A stretch of 64,000 nt of DNA, taken from positions 62,001 through 126,000 of the forward strand of contig JAJSPD010000005.1 of assembly GCA_021307315.1 (NCBI GenBank), written 5' to 3'. The number at the start of each line of letters is the position of its first letter. The first letter of the stretch is position 1. Under the pieces are notes generated by a model. That model had not been told where the DNA came from. It worked only from the letters and a program-made list of their open reading frames with translations, and searched no databases. Shown one piece after another: positions 1 to 11,200 of the stretch. Both the position numbers and the translations under genes were made by a program. This DNA is from Bisporella sp. PMI_857 (taxonomy: Eukaryota; Ascomycota; Leotiomycetes; Helotiales; Helotiaceae).

Positions 1-270
1 AGTGCGACCGATGTGTGCAACTACTGTGAGCTGAGGAGCGGGGATCAATATCTCGCCTCGCTCAGTATAAGCCCCGACGATAAGTGGCGGAATTTAGGGA
101 TCTTCTGCATTTTCGTCGTCAGCAATTATTTTCTGGTTTACTTCCTCGTGTGGAGTGTTCGGATCAAGGGCTGGAGCTTTGGCATGGGCTATTTGTTCGG
201 CTTCTTTGCCAAGATTGCCGGCTTCCTCTCAATCCCGTTCAAGAAGTTGGCATCAAAGAAGAAGCGTTGA
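1..270 (+). CDS. PDR-type ABC transporter, C-terminal end (partial)
   Basis: This is the last 89 codons of a gene that begins left of the window, open from the first base. The residues VCNYCELRSGDQYL, then a Trp-Arg-Asn-x-Gly-Ile motif, a hydrophobic segment (about 22 residues) and a basic tail ending in KKKR match the extreme C-terminus of fungal pleiotropic-drug-resistance (CDR/PDR, ABCG) exporters. In that family the Cys-x-x-Cys pair lies in the last extracellular loop before the final membrane helix. Such full-length transporters sit in the plasma membrane and export hydrophobic compounds using ATP. The nucleotide-binding domains lie outside the window, so substrate and completeness cannot be judged. 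Confidence 0.85.
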   Translation, partial: SATDVCNYCELRSGDQYLASLSISPDDKWRNLGIFCIFVVSNYFLVYFLVWSVRIKGWSFGMGYLFGFFAKIAGFLSIPFKKLASKKKR

Positions 271-1926
271 ATATTCTTGAGACTCGGGAACATGCCGGGG
301 GAATTATGGCAAGGGCGTGTGGTCTAGGAATTACATATATGGATAAAGAAATGCTCTTCCGGTTGTTTATGAAGATTTCACAGAATTACTTATTAGAAAG
401 TATACCAAGCGCCATCCACCATAAGGCTTGATACCTGGGATGAGTGCTCTGGCGAGACCTTATTTCCTTTGCGTGACAATCCTGGCGTCTCATTTCTCAT
501 TAAATCACACCTAACCTGTAAGAGGGAAGTCACAGCGGAGCTTGTTAATGGCATGACTAGAAGCTCTTCCCGTCCAAGGTAAAACCTGAAACGCAACATT
601 TTCCATCTGAAGAAGCTTCTTCTACTGTCAAGCGCCTCGCTAACTGTGCCATAGAGGAGAGGTACGAAGGAGAATTCCGTACCCTTATTGGTGCCATAAA
701 GCATTTAGATCACGGAAAAAAGAGGAAGACGGTACTAAGGAAAGAAAACTTCGCCATGACTTCGTAGAATAAACGTCTCGGGATTATTATACTGAATATT
801 GTTCTTAGGGCTATGCCAGGTCGACTTCGGCTCGAATAGCTCAGCATTTATCTAAAAAGGACACATGATTAAGTATCAGAGTTGCTCGAGCTGCTTCACT
901 TGTATAATCGTCTATCGTCAACTAAGTCCCGGCTTTAGCCAGGAGTACATTTCCAAGGCGGGTCCGGGCTGGGAAAGCTTTTCCTATCACTCTGTAAACC
1001 CCAGACCCCAGATCTTGATAGTTGCTGGATCGGCCACCCACCCCAAATGTAAATCGGTCCGGACTAAGATATCCCATTCTGGATTCTTACCCAGGACAAG
1101 GTAGCTATCCTCCAGAACGTCTAGAATTTCCCTTAATCACAGGATACAATCCGCTGCGGGACGAAGTAGTAGGGCAACGCGGGTAGGACTCGCCTCCTGC
1201 GACTGGAGCCGTCCTAAGCGACTGTTTCATCCGGATGATCCTGAACAGTTTTTGGTCTGAGGACCCGCCCCCCACGGTCGGGGAGGGCCTGACGCTGACA
1301 ACTAGGCTGATCAGCGCAGGGATATTTTCGACTACCCTGATGCAAAACGACTTGAATATCACGTATTCAGCCTCGGTTTATCTCTCACTTTCCGTCCAGA
1401 GCCCTTGATGTTTTCCGAGCCAGCCATTTCCGTTTCTGGCTCCCAAAGATTGGTGAAGATGGCATGTCTAACCAACAGCTACTACAGCATGGCCATATTC
1501 TGACTCAAGAGCCAACCATGGCTACTGTGGAGGTATGCACCTTACGGCATGGAAAGCGTAGAGTTTGAGTGCCGCTGGCCATCTCTGCTGTTAGAGGTGA
1601 AAGGGATAAGTCGCTATTCGTAGCCCTTTTTCCCGCCTTAGGCGACATATCCCATTTCAATCTCCTTCATTTTTGAAACCGCAGAGAGGCGATTATAAGC
1701 TCACATTGCGTTTGGTCATGTATCAAAATTCAGGCCGGCACGGGTTGTGGTAAAATGCCGACCAGCGACTGCCGAGGCCTTATCCGTACGGCAACCGGAC
1801 CCCGCTTTTGTCACGCCTGTGACACCAGTTCCGTAACTTTCTGAGGATATTTCGCTGAAGGAGGAGGCCCTACCATTGTTTTGTTTTACACCTAATTGAT
1901 CGGGTACTTAGTTACAAAAGGCTCAG
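271..1926. other. Intergenic, no gene recognised
   Basis: About 1.6 kb between the transporter end and the hydrolase promoter. Only short open frames without recognisable similarity or plausible splicing were seen. The stretch near 1735-1790 has several CGG/CCG half-site-like triplets, a common but weak hint of Zn2Cys6 regulator sites. I see no RNA gene. Confidence 0.5.
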
Positions 1927-1933
1927 TATAAAA
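1927..1933 (+). promoter_or_regulatory. TATA box of the alpha/beta hydrolase gene
   Basis: A TATAAAA element lies 61 bases before the ATG at 1994. Its position decides the start: a longer frame would open at a GTG at 1934, directly behind the TATA box, which leaves no room for a leader, so the ATG at 1994 is preferred. Confidence 0.5.
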
Positions 1934-1993
1934 GTGGTATGCTCCCCCTTCACCTCCTTGCAGTCTCAATTTCGTAAGCAACAAGATCATAAA

Positions 1994-2872
1994 ATGTCAT
2001 TATTATCATATATCCGTCTCAAGACGGTCGCCACGTTCATTCGATTCACTTTACCAGCTATACCTGAGCCAAAGGCCGATGGCGTTCTTCAAATTCCATC
2101 TCGGGACGATGGTCGAACGATCAAAGCCTACGTCTACAAACCAAAAAATCCGCAACCAGGGCCATCTCCTGTTCTCCTCAACTTCCACGGCAGCGGCTTC
2201 ATTCTCCCATTGCATGGCAGCGATCAAGTCTACTGCCGCCGCGTCGCGGAAAACACTCCATACACCGTGCTCGATTGCACATACCGCCTCGCCCCCGAGC
2301 ACCCGTTCCCTGCGTCACCCAACGACGTGGAGGATGCCATAAAATATGTTCTTTCGCACCCAGAGGAATATGATCTCGCTCACGTGTCGATCGGTGGCTT
2401 CAGCGCAGGCGCAAACATGTCACTTGCCCTCTCTGCCCACGTATTTCCAGCGAAGACCTTTAAATCGCTCCTAGCTTTCTACCCTGCGGTCGACCTCTCC
2501 GCTGACCCGCACAAGAGAGTCCAGCCGGAACCAGCTCCGACTATTATCCCGCCATGGATCGTGTCGGTGTTCAACGAGTGTTATTTCAAGGGCCACGACC
2601 CAAAGCAGCCATTGCTGTCCCCGATGTTTATCGATGCGGCGAAGTTTCCGGATAATATCTTGATTATCACTTGCGGTCAGGATCCGTTGGCGCTAGAGGG
2701 CGAGGAGCTGGCAAAGAAGCTGAAGGATGGGAAAAGGCACGTCGTCTCCGAGAGAATGCCTGGCGTGGGACATTCTTGGGATAAGCGGGTTGAGGCTGGG
2801 AGTGTAGCGGAGAAGAGGAGAGACGAGGCATATGCTTTAGCCATTGAAATGCTGAATAGAACGAGCCTTTAG
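1994..2872 (+). CDS. Alpha/beta hydrolase, HSL-like esterase/lipase
   Basis: Intronless, 292 residues, usual size for the hormone-sensitive-lipase (alpha/beta-hydrolase_3) family. The oxyanion-hole motif HGSG is at residues 65-68, the nucleophile elbow GGFSAGA has Ser137, the acid is Asp230 in GQDPLALEGE, and the base is His260 in GVGHSWD, so the catalytic triad is complete. These enzymes hydrolyse carboxyl esters of short acyl chains or small xenobiotics. There is no signal peptide, so a cytosolic location is likely. A TATA box lies just upstream. It follows a PDR exporter on the same strand, a pairing compatible with detoxification, but the 1.6 kb gap argues against a defined unit. The substrate cannot be inferred. 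Confidence 0.88.
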   Translation: MSLLSYIRLKTVATFIRFTLPAIPEPKADGVLQIPSRDDGRTIKAYVYKPKNPQPGPSPVLLNFHGSGFILPLHGSDQVYCRRVAENTPYTVLDCTYRLAPEHPFPASPNDVEDAIKYVLSHPEEYDLAHVSIGGFSAGANMSLALSAHVFPAKTFKSLLAFYPAVDLSADPHKRVQPEPAPTIIPPWIVSVFNECYFKGHDPKQPLLSPMFIDAAKFPDNILIITCGQDPLALEGEELAKKLKDGKRHVVSERMPGVGHSWDKRVEAGSVAEKRRDEAYALAIEMLNRTSL

Positions 2873-3715
2873 GTACTGTACCAATTCTCACAAACCTGAC
2901 TATTGAACCTGATTCGGCCAGCGCAGACAAATTTGACCTCTGTTAAATTTCACCTGACAATTGCAGCGTCTTTTTACCTTGCCATCTCGCCCCACCAAAG
3001 GCCCTGAATCGAGGGGTCCTGCCTAAGCGAGTTATGGCGCTGTCGGCCATTTGCAGGGGTAAACAAACCTACCCCGCCACAGTGACAAGCAGAGCCAATG
3101 TCTCCTCCTCAGTCGATACCTCTCATAACCGCCATGCAAATGTCTTCTCGAATCCATAAGTTTTACTTGTTAGCTTTATGATGCCCCCGCTTCTATATGA
3201 GGAACCCGACATTCGACAAACTCGACGACTCGCAGTGCCAACGTAGCCTCTACGGTAAGTTGCGCGAAGACCTCAAGGCCCATATCAACTACTACAGGGA
3301 GATCCCGAAAACTCGATGAGGCCTCTTTCTCTAGTCAAAAAGATTGATGGCGTTATTCTTATATTGTTTTATATTAACTATAATTTCTGGAATAAATACT
3401 ACTTATCGCTTTTTATTATTTTTAACAAGATTTAAATTACGCCTTGGTTTATGTGACTTATGGAGTTGCTTGGCCGTTTTCAGTTACTGATTTGCAAATA
3501 GTGGCTGTTATGTGTAGAAAGATAAGGCTTCATTCTTTTATTGTAACATCCGCCCAATACAGCTCGAGCATAAATGCATTTTCAAAATCATCATTTCGCT
3601 ATACACGATACCGTTCCCTGATATCACCGCTAACCTGAAAGGCCAGCCTTCTTTCCCCCTAAGCTTTGCTACACGAACATTAATATCAAGTAACCGGGGG
3701 TGGCGGGGTAAATCG
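2873..3715. other. Intergenic, no gene recognised
   Basis: About 840 bases. It includes a small ATG-started frame of 40 codons (3197-3319) with no recognisable features and an AT-rich stretch around 3350-3440. Upstream parts of the kinase remnant that follows could not be traced here. Confidence 0.4.
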
Positions 3716-4161
3716 ATGTCTTGGGTTTTAGGTGTCACTCTCTACAGCCTCATTTATGCTCGCGCCTTATTCACGGATAAAGATGAATTCCAGCTCTTCC
3801 GGGCAGCTGCGAACGAAAAAGCTTTTATTTCTAGACGACACCTCAGGGCTGTCAATCCATCATGCTCAACTTCACACTCACCTCTGAATACAGACATAGG
3901 CCTATCGACTGGTTCCCATAGAGAAGCAGGAGAGCTCGCATTCCGAGATATTGATGCGGAGTTGTGCGATCTGCTTCGCATGGCGCTGGTTAAGGATCTC
4001 TCCGAACGCATATAGCTATGTAAGGTCAGGCATCATCCGTGGGCGAATCGCGGGACTGATGAAATTATTGGATTTCTTGAAGCATCAGATCTATCATGGA
4101 GGACTGCTGGCGGAAGGATCCAGCGGATCTCTTTACTCTTCGCTCAGCCATTTGATCGATT
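3716..4161 (+). pseudogene. Remnant of a CaMKK-like Ser/Thr protein kinase
   Basis: The frame reads VLGVTLYSLIYARALF, which matches kinase subdomain IX (W-x-LGVTLY-x-L-x-G-x-x-PF) in the form typical of fungal CaMKK/Elm1/Sak1-type kinases. It is followed by TDKDEFQLFR, then DIDAELCDLLRMALVKDLSERI, which corresponds to subdomains X-XI (DLL-x-x-x-L-x-KDP-x-x-RI). After an in-frame TAG (4013-4015) the same frame continues to HHPWA, the conserved HPW that closes kinase domains. The start is also damaged: the expected Asp-Val-Trp is out of register, and no ATP-binding lobe or catalytic loop was found upstream. It is therefore a C-terminal kinase fragment without a likely product. A misassembled or heavily spliced live gene is less likely. 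Confidence 0.6.
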
Positions 4162-6080
4162 AGGAATGGAAATGAACCTATATTCTGACTTCCCGAATGC
4201 CAAAACCGGAAAGCACTACAAGAACCAACAATTCCCCTAGAGCGATGCCGTTGTAGGCCGTCAAACGGTTCTGAAATGCCGGATGAAAACTTATATTTCT
4301 GCGACAGATTTACTTGCTGATCCGAAGAGTCTTGATCTCCCAACCACGATTTCGAAGAATCAAGGCCCAGGGATTATTGTAGAGGTGAATAGGAGCCATT
4401 AGTTGTGGTGGATGGGGGCTCGTTTCTACGCGATGCTGTATGAGGAAAGAGGGGGACATGGGGAAGGGTCAAAGTGCATGGATCTGACCGTGACCAAATT
4501 GCGTCAATGTTCAGAATAATCAATGATTCAAGTGCCTTTTAATTTGGGCTTCATTGTTTCAATATGCACTAGTTCTGGATACAGTGTCAAGAACTGCGTC
4601 TATTAGCAGAAGCTCGCTGCGACACTTATACTGCGATGGAACAGCTTATGCTCAGCAGCATTGTCTAGCTCTTAGTTTCAGTGCCAGTTTGTCAACAGAC
4701 AGGCCAAGCATGCGCAATTCACCAAATCGCGGTGAGGTTGGATAACCTGACAAGTATGTTCCTTTTTCCAACTGTTTCAGGTGAGTATGGTTACCCCACG
4801 CCTCAGAATCAGGGCAACTCTGCCTTGGGCAATACCCCGCAACAGCCTGCCTGCCTCGTGTGGTAGGTTTTGTCACCCCTGTTATCGTATAAGCAGGGCG
4901 GCCGCTACGGCATGATTGCACCTCTCTGGTGGGCTCACCCCTCGGAATCCAAGCATGCGCTATGGCGGTGTAGGCCGCCGCTACTTGCCTCAGAATTCGG
5001 GTAGCTCTGCCTTGGGCAGTAGATTCGTAGGTTACGACCCCAATGTTTACTTCTTTAGGAAGATGAGGCGTGAAAAATGCCTTGCGCAGCGCATTTATGG
5101 TCATCTCGCACGACGCTATTGGTAGCTTCATAGTATATACTTTCTAGAGCTTACGAGCCTATGATTCTACTCTGAGTGCCTGGGCGTGTCCTGAAGAATA
5201 TTTATCAACGTGTTCCCTCTGTTTTTGAGATTTCTCAGATGTCGAAATGCTGCCAAAATTTCGACTTGAAAAGCTCGCGAGCTGCACAGTGTGAAGCAAG
5301 TATGTATTCCATAGCCTGGTCACTATGGCAAACTATACTGACTTTCACGGTAGTCAACAGCCTTTGGAGGAGTGGATAGACTTGCCTCAAAGTAAGACAT
5401 TCTTGTCCTTTACTTAGGTTGTCACACTTAGTCTACTATGTCCTAACATCAACGAAGACTTCAGCCCTTTACCTCACAGTTCTTACCCAGCGCCTTTTGA
5501 TCCTATATGTGAGATCAACACTACGTTCTGAGCAGTCTTTATGGCTGACGAGAATAGTTCCTGGTTCTTTCCTTTGTGAGCCACCCGCCGCTCAGCAGAA
5601 TGGCGGACACGGTGCGTGGCAATACTTTGGTGAACATTCCGCCCTTCCCTCTAACCCTACTTGAGTGCTACGCGATAGTTCATTTACGGGTCTTAATTGG
5701 CTGCCTCCAAAGTCCGGAATAGAAGTATTCCTGCTCAGAAGGCATAAAGAAGGCCATGGAATATTTTGGTGTTCTGTTTGCTTACTTTTAAAAGGCTCAA
5801 CCGTGAACGATTACTCACTCGTCAGCAATTTAGAAGCGCAAAGTGGTGAGTGGCTCCATGTGTCTCTTGTCTGATTCATGTACAGATGCCAACTATTTTC
5901 CTTTTAATAATGCAGAACTGTCCACGTATCTAGATAGTAGCCAGAACTTCAATTCTTAGTACGTCTCCCACGTTCAATCCAAGATTAATGCCCAGGTCGA
6001 ATCCTTAAAGATGTCGACTGTCAAGCTAATGGCTGTTTCATAGTCCTCAGTCTTCGTCCAATTCCTTTGCTGCCATTGAT
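4162..6080. other. Intergenic, mostly unassigned
   Basis: About 1.9 kb with no gene I can support. It carries a pair of imperfect direct repeats (4801 and 4988, separate entry). The longest minus-strand frame (about 4652-5131) only spans those repeats and shows no recognisable domain. Confidence 0.4.
4801..5037. repeat. Imperfect direct repeat pair
   Basis: CCTCAGAAT..GGG.A.CTCTGCCTTGGGCA.TA occurs at 4801 and again at 4988, 187 bases apart. Both copies are followed, after a short variable stretch, by GTAGGTT-like or GGTAGGTT sequence and a C-rich run. Differences in the aligned part are mostly C/T and A/G. This may be a decayed duplication or parts of an old mobile element; no terminal repeats or target duplication were found. 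Confidence 0.4.
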
Positions 6081-6712
6081 ATGAGCACTATAATCGAATC
6101 GACCGAGCCAGGAGGTGTTACGACACAACTGAGATGCCGGTTTCCTTCTTGCTCGGAAGAGCGTGAGTTCTCAACAGAGTCTGCTTTACGGTATAATCCT
6201 CGCCCGTTTCGCACGAATACTTGTTTATATCTTTTAGAAAACACGAAGACAAGCACAACAAACCCTATATTTGCGGCGTCCCAGGATGCAAACATTCGCG
6301 TTTTGGTGATAAAGGGGGTCTCGACAGACACAAACGCGAGGTTCACGGATCCATGACTTATTGTTGCCCTATCATTACGTGTAAGCGCCACACGGAAGGA
6401 TTCCGCCGAAAGTATAATCTGTTCGAGCACCAGAAACGATGCCATCCGGGTCAATCACCTTATACGGAGTTAGTGTCGGTTCAAAGGTCTCAGAATCCCA
6501 GAAATTTGGAACTTGAAGGTACAGAAGAAATACGAGATAAAGACGACGCAGCACCGTCACCGGAGATGATAGGCACCAGGGATTTTGATAGGTCCAGGAG
6601 TGGGAGACTGCAACAAAAGCTGGAAAGCCTCTATGCGCAGCGAGTTGAAATCGACAGCAAAATAAACGCCGTGAAAAGGACTATGGATATCTTGGATGAA
6701 GACTCTTCCTGA
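6081..6712 (+). CDS. C2H2 zinc-finger protein, spliced
   Basis: Exons 6081-6190 and 6238-6712, with a 47-bp GT..AG intron at 6191-6237; 194 residues. Splicing joins a Cys-x4-Cys pair in exon 1 directly to SALRKHEDKH, giving a complete C2H2 finger. A second finger follows (YICGVPGCKHSRFGDKGGLDRHKREVH) with the usual spacing, and a third, less regular one ends in EHQKRCH. The C-terminal part is acidic and polar, with a probable coiled coil (RLQQKLESLYAQRVEI). Such proteins usually bind DNA in the nucleus. The frame is open for a few codons upstream of the chosen ATG behind a possible splice acceptor, so an additional 5' exon cannot be excluded. The target is unknown; it is the closest regulator-like gene to the NRPS at 8226, which is only a positional hint. 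Confidence 0.8.
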
Positions 6713-7460
6713 GCCTTCCTAAAATGCAATCTTATTTTGAACAAGAGCCTCAGACGTCTTTCCTCATTCAACGACATTTAGCAAACACCCGTTACTCCTT
6801 CGTATTCTTTCTAGATACCGGGATCCACAAACAATGCTATAGAAAATGGTCATGCTTATTACCCCCGTATCCTGCCTGCGTGCTCTGTGAATTACGTGGG
6901 GGGAATGCCATCGATGGTAAGCCCTAGTCTCCGCTATCAGTTGATTGAGTGGAGCATGTAACAAGAAATTCTCTAACTTCAATATAGAGGCGTTATTGGA
7001 TTGTCAGAATCACCTAGGCTTGTTCAACTAGTAACTTTAAAGTGGAGAAAGAGTATAGGCACGCGAGGACCGTGATATAAAAAGCTTTAGTTAGTTAGCG
7101 TTCTTTTCAATTTAAATAGAGAAAGCAGTTGTCTCAGTCAAGATTAAATGTGGCTTTATATTTGTAAACTATGACGTCCCTACAAGCCTCACTGCCAAGG
7201 CTATATTCACCCAACATTTAGAATGCTTACGGTGGGTCATATTATCAATTGTGGCAGACCTTTCACGTTGCATTTACAATAGACGTGAGGTTTTACACAC
7301 ATTTGATGACTATATGTGTTGTTTCCTTTGTTTTTAATAACGTTTAATCTGTAATTCTTGCTCAACAAAGATCAGCGTCCCAGCATAACGCTAAAATTTG
7401 CACAGGTACTGTTTGTATCGGTACCTGTAGAATAGATTAGTTACTGAATGGGGGAGGTGG

Positions 7461-7486
7461 GTCATGTGACAGAGTCACATGACTCA
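7461..7486. promoter_or_regulatory. Inverted repeat with Gcn4/CpcA-like site
   Basis: GTCATGTGAC (7461-7470), a 3-base spacer, and its exact reverse complement GTCACATGAC (7474-7483) form a 10-bp-arm inverted repeat. The right arm runs into ATGACTCA (7479-7486), the consensus for bZIP regulators of the Gcn4/CPC1 type that respond to amino-acid starvation. It lies about 740 bases upstream of the NRPS ATG, so control of that gene is possible but unproven. Confidence 0.35.
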
Positions 7487-7830
7487 GAGGGGAGGCATAT
7501 CCTCACCCCTTTATTCAACTTTCAACAAAGTAAATCACATTCAACCCAACAGGCAACTACGTAGTTATTACGTGGCGTTGCTACAAGTAAATTAATTCTA
7601 TACTAATCAGTTAGATTTTTCAAATTAAAATATCAAACTTATTGAAATGGTAGGGCGCGGAAGTGTAGGAATTACAGGTGTGTATTGTAAGGTTGTATGC
7701 TACGTGCTTTATATACGTTCATGTAACGTACAGGGTAGCCTTGGGCCCAGGAAGCTGGGCTTGGGGCTTGTTGGTTGGTATGGTATATATGGAGTAGACT
7801 AGGCACTGGTTCTTCACTCAGAAACAAAAA

Positions 7831-8069
7831 TGTTACAAGATTAACAAATAAACTATATTGCTACACTATAAAGTAAGTTGAGCACAAACCTTTTAAACCA
7901 TGAAACCAAAGCTATCTATATACTATGTTGTTTTTGTACTGGAGTCCTGGCTTTGCCTAGGGTTTCCTAGACTCCGTCACGTAACCGCATACCGGGTAGG
8001 TTCTTTGTGTAAGCAAGCTTACCGAGCCTCAGGCCTACTCCAGGCATGCAGCCTAGTTGGTTCGTGACA
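7831..8069 (-). mobile_element. Possible solo LTR upstream of the NRPS
   Basis: On the minus strand the 239-base segment starts TGTCACGAACC and ends CTTGTAACA, the TG..CA form and style of fungal Ty1/Ty3-type LTR ends. It is compact and contains no coding frame. I could not find a matching 5-base target duplication (flanks aaaaa and gttca), so the insertion is old, the edges are slightly off, or the call is wrong. It ends 156 bases before the NRPS start codon. Confidence 0.35.
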
Positions 8070-8225
8070 GTTCACTCATTCAAAACCCCACCGACTGTTC
8101 CTCTCTAAATAATCAAGCCTTCTGAACTTCACATATCGGAGTGACCCAACACTTCCCAATTCATATTCTCAACCAATTGTAACACTTTACCTCTAAATTG
8201 TTATCCTATTCCAAACACCAATACA

Positions 8226-11200
8226 ATGGATGCCCCCGTTAACTCAACCTTCTCAGAGCATATCATCATTCAAGAGGAATCCGTTCCTAGTCCTCAAGAT
8301 ATGCAGCAAATATTGCACTGGAATAGAAATATCCCGAAGGCAGTCAGTGCCCTTGCACATGACTTGATTCAAAGTCGAGCACTGTCGCAGCCAAAGCTGC
8401 CAGCAGTTTGTGCGTGCGATGGTGACTTGAACTATGGGGAACTTGATGCACTTGCATCACGCTTGGCATATCATCTAGCCTCTCAGGGTGTTGGTCCAGA
8501 AGTTCTAGTTCCTTTGTGTTTTGAGAAATCAATGTGGATAATTGTATCTATGTTGGCTGTCCTTAAAGCTGGGGGGGCTTTCGTTTCTCTGGATCCGACA
8601 CAACCTCAAAGTCGTCTTAAACACATAATCCAGCAGACTCAAGCCAAATTTATGCTCGCATCGCCAAAATATGCGCAACTTTGCGGAGATATCATCCCAA
8701 AGGTTTTGATAGTTGATTCTTCGAGCACCAGCGATCTTGAAGGAACAACAAGCAACATTACGAGACCAAGTCCCAAAAACGCAGCATATGTCATATTTAC
8801 CTCTGGAAGTACCGGCCAGCCAAAAGGCTGCGTAATCGAACATGAACAGCTATGCACAAGTTCGATCCATGGAGGAATGGCCATGGGGCTCGAGAATAAA
8901 CCACGAATGCTGCAGTTTGTTAGCTATGTCTTCGATGCATGCATTCTTGAGATCATGTACACATTGATCTTTGGGGGATGCGTTTGTGTCCCTTCTGACT
9001 GGGATAGAATGAATAACCTGGCTGGTGTTATAAACAAAATGCAAGTTACTAGCGCTTTCTTCACACCTTCGCTCTTCCGAAATATGGAGTTCGAAGATAT
9101 TGGAGGGCTAGACACTGTGATACTTGGCGGCGAAAGCGTCCCTGAGGAGTTGATCAACAAATGGAAAACTAAAGTCAGACTTATTTCGATATATGGACCT
9201 ACCGAGTGTACGGTAGCTATCACCGCTTTGGATTACAGTTCCTCAAAATCTGGTCCCGGTGATCTAGGAAAGCCTTTTATGGGAGCATGGATTGTAGACC
9301 AAAATGACTCTGACAAGTTGATGCGCATTGGCGCTGTCGGTGAATTGTTGATTGAAGGCCCGATCGTGGGTCGTGGTTATTTAAACGATGTCATAAAAAC
9401 TCGACAAGCTTTCATACCTCCTCCTCACTGGATGGAAGCAACAGGTCGGCAAGGTCATCTATATCGAACAGGTGACTTGGTCAAATACAACAAGGACGGA
9501 ACTATGTTCTTTGTTGGTAGAAAAGACAACCAAGTGAAAATACGAGGGCAACGTTTGGAGATGGGTGAGGTGGAACATCAACTTCAGAAGGTCTTTTCAA
9601 CCACCACAGAAGTCATAGTCGAGGTTGTGACGCCAGCAACAAATACCGGCTCTCCTACTTTGATAGCATTTCTGCGTATGGCCGAGAAAGTTGGCTATCT
9701 CAATTGGGAGAAAGATGGATCTTTTGTGGTGACATCTTCAACAGAACAGGAGGTTTTACGCTCTCTTGTTACACAAGCAATTGCGAGTTTGTCACTTGCC
9801 CTTCCAGCTTATGCAATACCCACATTTTTCATCCCAGTGCAGACCTTTCCATTTTCTGTTTCTGGCAAATTAGATCGGAAGAGACTTCGCAACATAGCTG
9901 CAGAGTTATCCATAACTGAACTCGACAGTTTTACCGGCAAAAAAGTGCATCGACCGTTAAAGTTTTTGGAGCAACGACTGTCAGTCCTTTGGCAAGCCTT
10001 GCTTGGAATATCGAATGTCGAAGCTGAAGACAATTTCTTCCATCTCGGAGGGGACTCCATAACTGCCATGAAGCTGGTGGCCACCGCTCGTAGGGAAGGC
10101 TTATCGCTGACTGTGGCCATGATCTTGCAAAATCCTGTCTTGGCTGAAATGGCATTATGCACTTCTGCTGTACAAGCCCTTCCGCTCATCGAACCTTATT
10201 CCTTGCTCTCTGATGAGCTTCTATCAAGCGTTCTTGAGGCAGCTAAACTCTCCAAAGACCAGGTCGAAGATGCTTACCCCTGCAGTAAACATCAGGACTA
10301 CTTTGCAGCACCAACAAATAGATATCTTTTACAGTGTGTTTTCTTTCTACCTCCGAGTATAGATTTGGCCAGGTTTATGGCCGCCTGGGGCACTGTTGCT
10401 GCCAAACACACCATCATGCGAACACGTCTCGTACAAACCTCCGATGGTAGAAACTTCCAAGTAGTGATCAAAGGTGATATTAAATGGCGTTATGAAACAT
10501 CTCTAGAGAGGTGTCTTGAAAAAGATAAACTGGACCACATCGGTTTTGGAGATTCCATCACTCGCTTCGCAATCATAAATGATGAGAACAGCGGCAAGCG
10601 ATTTTTTGTGTGGACAGGATCACACACCTGTTATGATGGCACATCTCTCCCCATGTTATACACCGACTTGGAACATGCCTTTCAAAACGAAGTCTCACCC
10701 TACCAAGGATTGAAATTCAATCAGTTTATCAAACACACTCTACTGGTTGACCAAACTCCCACGGAGTCATTTTGGCGAACATACTTGGCTGGTTCAAAAT
10801 TATCTGCACCTGCACATCCTTTTTGTGTAGTCCCCGAGTCTCACATAGTTATTCCAGACGTCAATCTTGCACGGAATTTCGACGTACCTAAAACCTTTAA
10901 ATCCGAAATCACCATCTCGACAATGGCTGAGGTTGCTATGGCTATTGTATTCGCTCGGCATTTGAAGTCTGATGAGGTGGTTTTCTCACAGTACCGTACT
11001 GGTCGCAATATACCACTTCCCGGTGTCGAAGATATGATTGCACCGGCAATGACAAAAATTCCTCATCGCTTCCAGATGAAGGCGGGCCGGAAGATACGAG
11101 ACTTGCTTTATTCTTCCCAGCGAGATCTAAATGACATGGCCACTTTTGAACATCTGGGCTGGGAAAGTATTAGAAATCTTAGCGAAGACACAAAGGCGGC

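Larger units (their letters stand above)
6713..8225. other. Intergenic region upstream of the NRPS
   Basis: About 1.5 kb without a gene. It holds a near-perfect inverted repeat overlapping a Gcn4/CpcA-type site (7461-7486) and an LTR-like segment (7831-8069), listed separately. The remainder is AT-leaning with no features I can name. Confidence 0.5.

Noticed and set aside
3197..3319. 40-codon ATG-started frame as a small gene
   Set aside because: No recognisable feature, no supporting context, and short frames of this size are common by chance.
4652..5131. 159-codon minus-strand frame as a gene
   Set aside because: It only spans an imperfect repeat pair, has low-complexity composition, and shows no recognisable domain or promoter.
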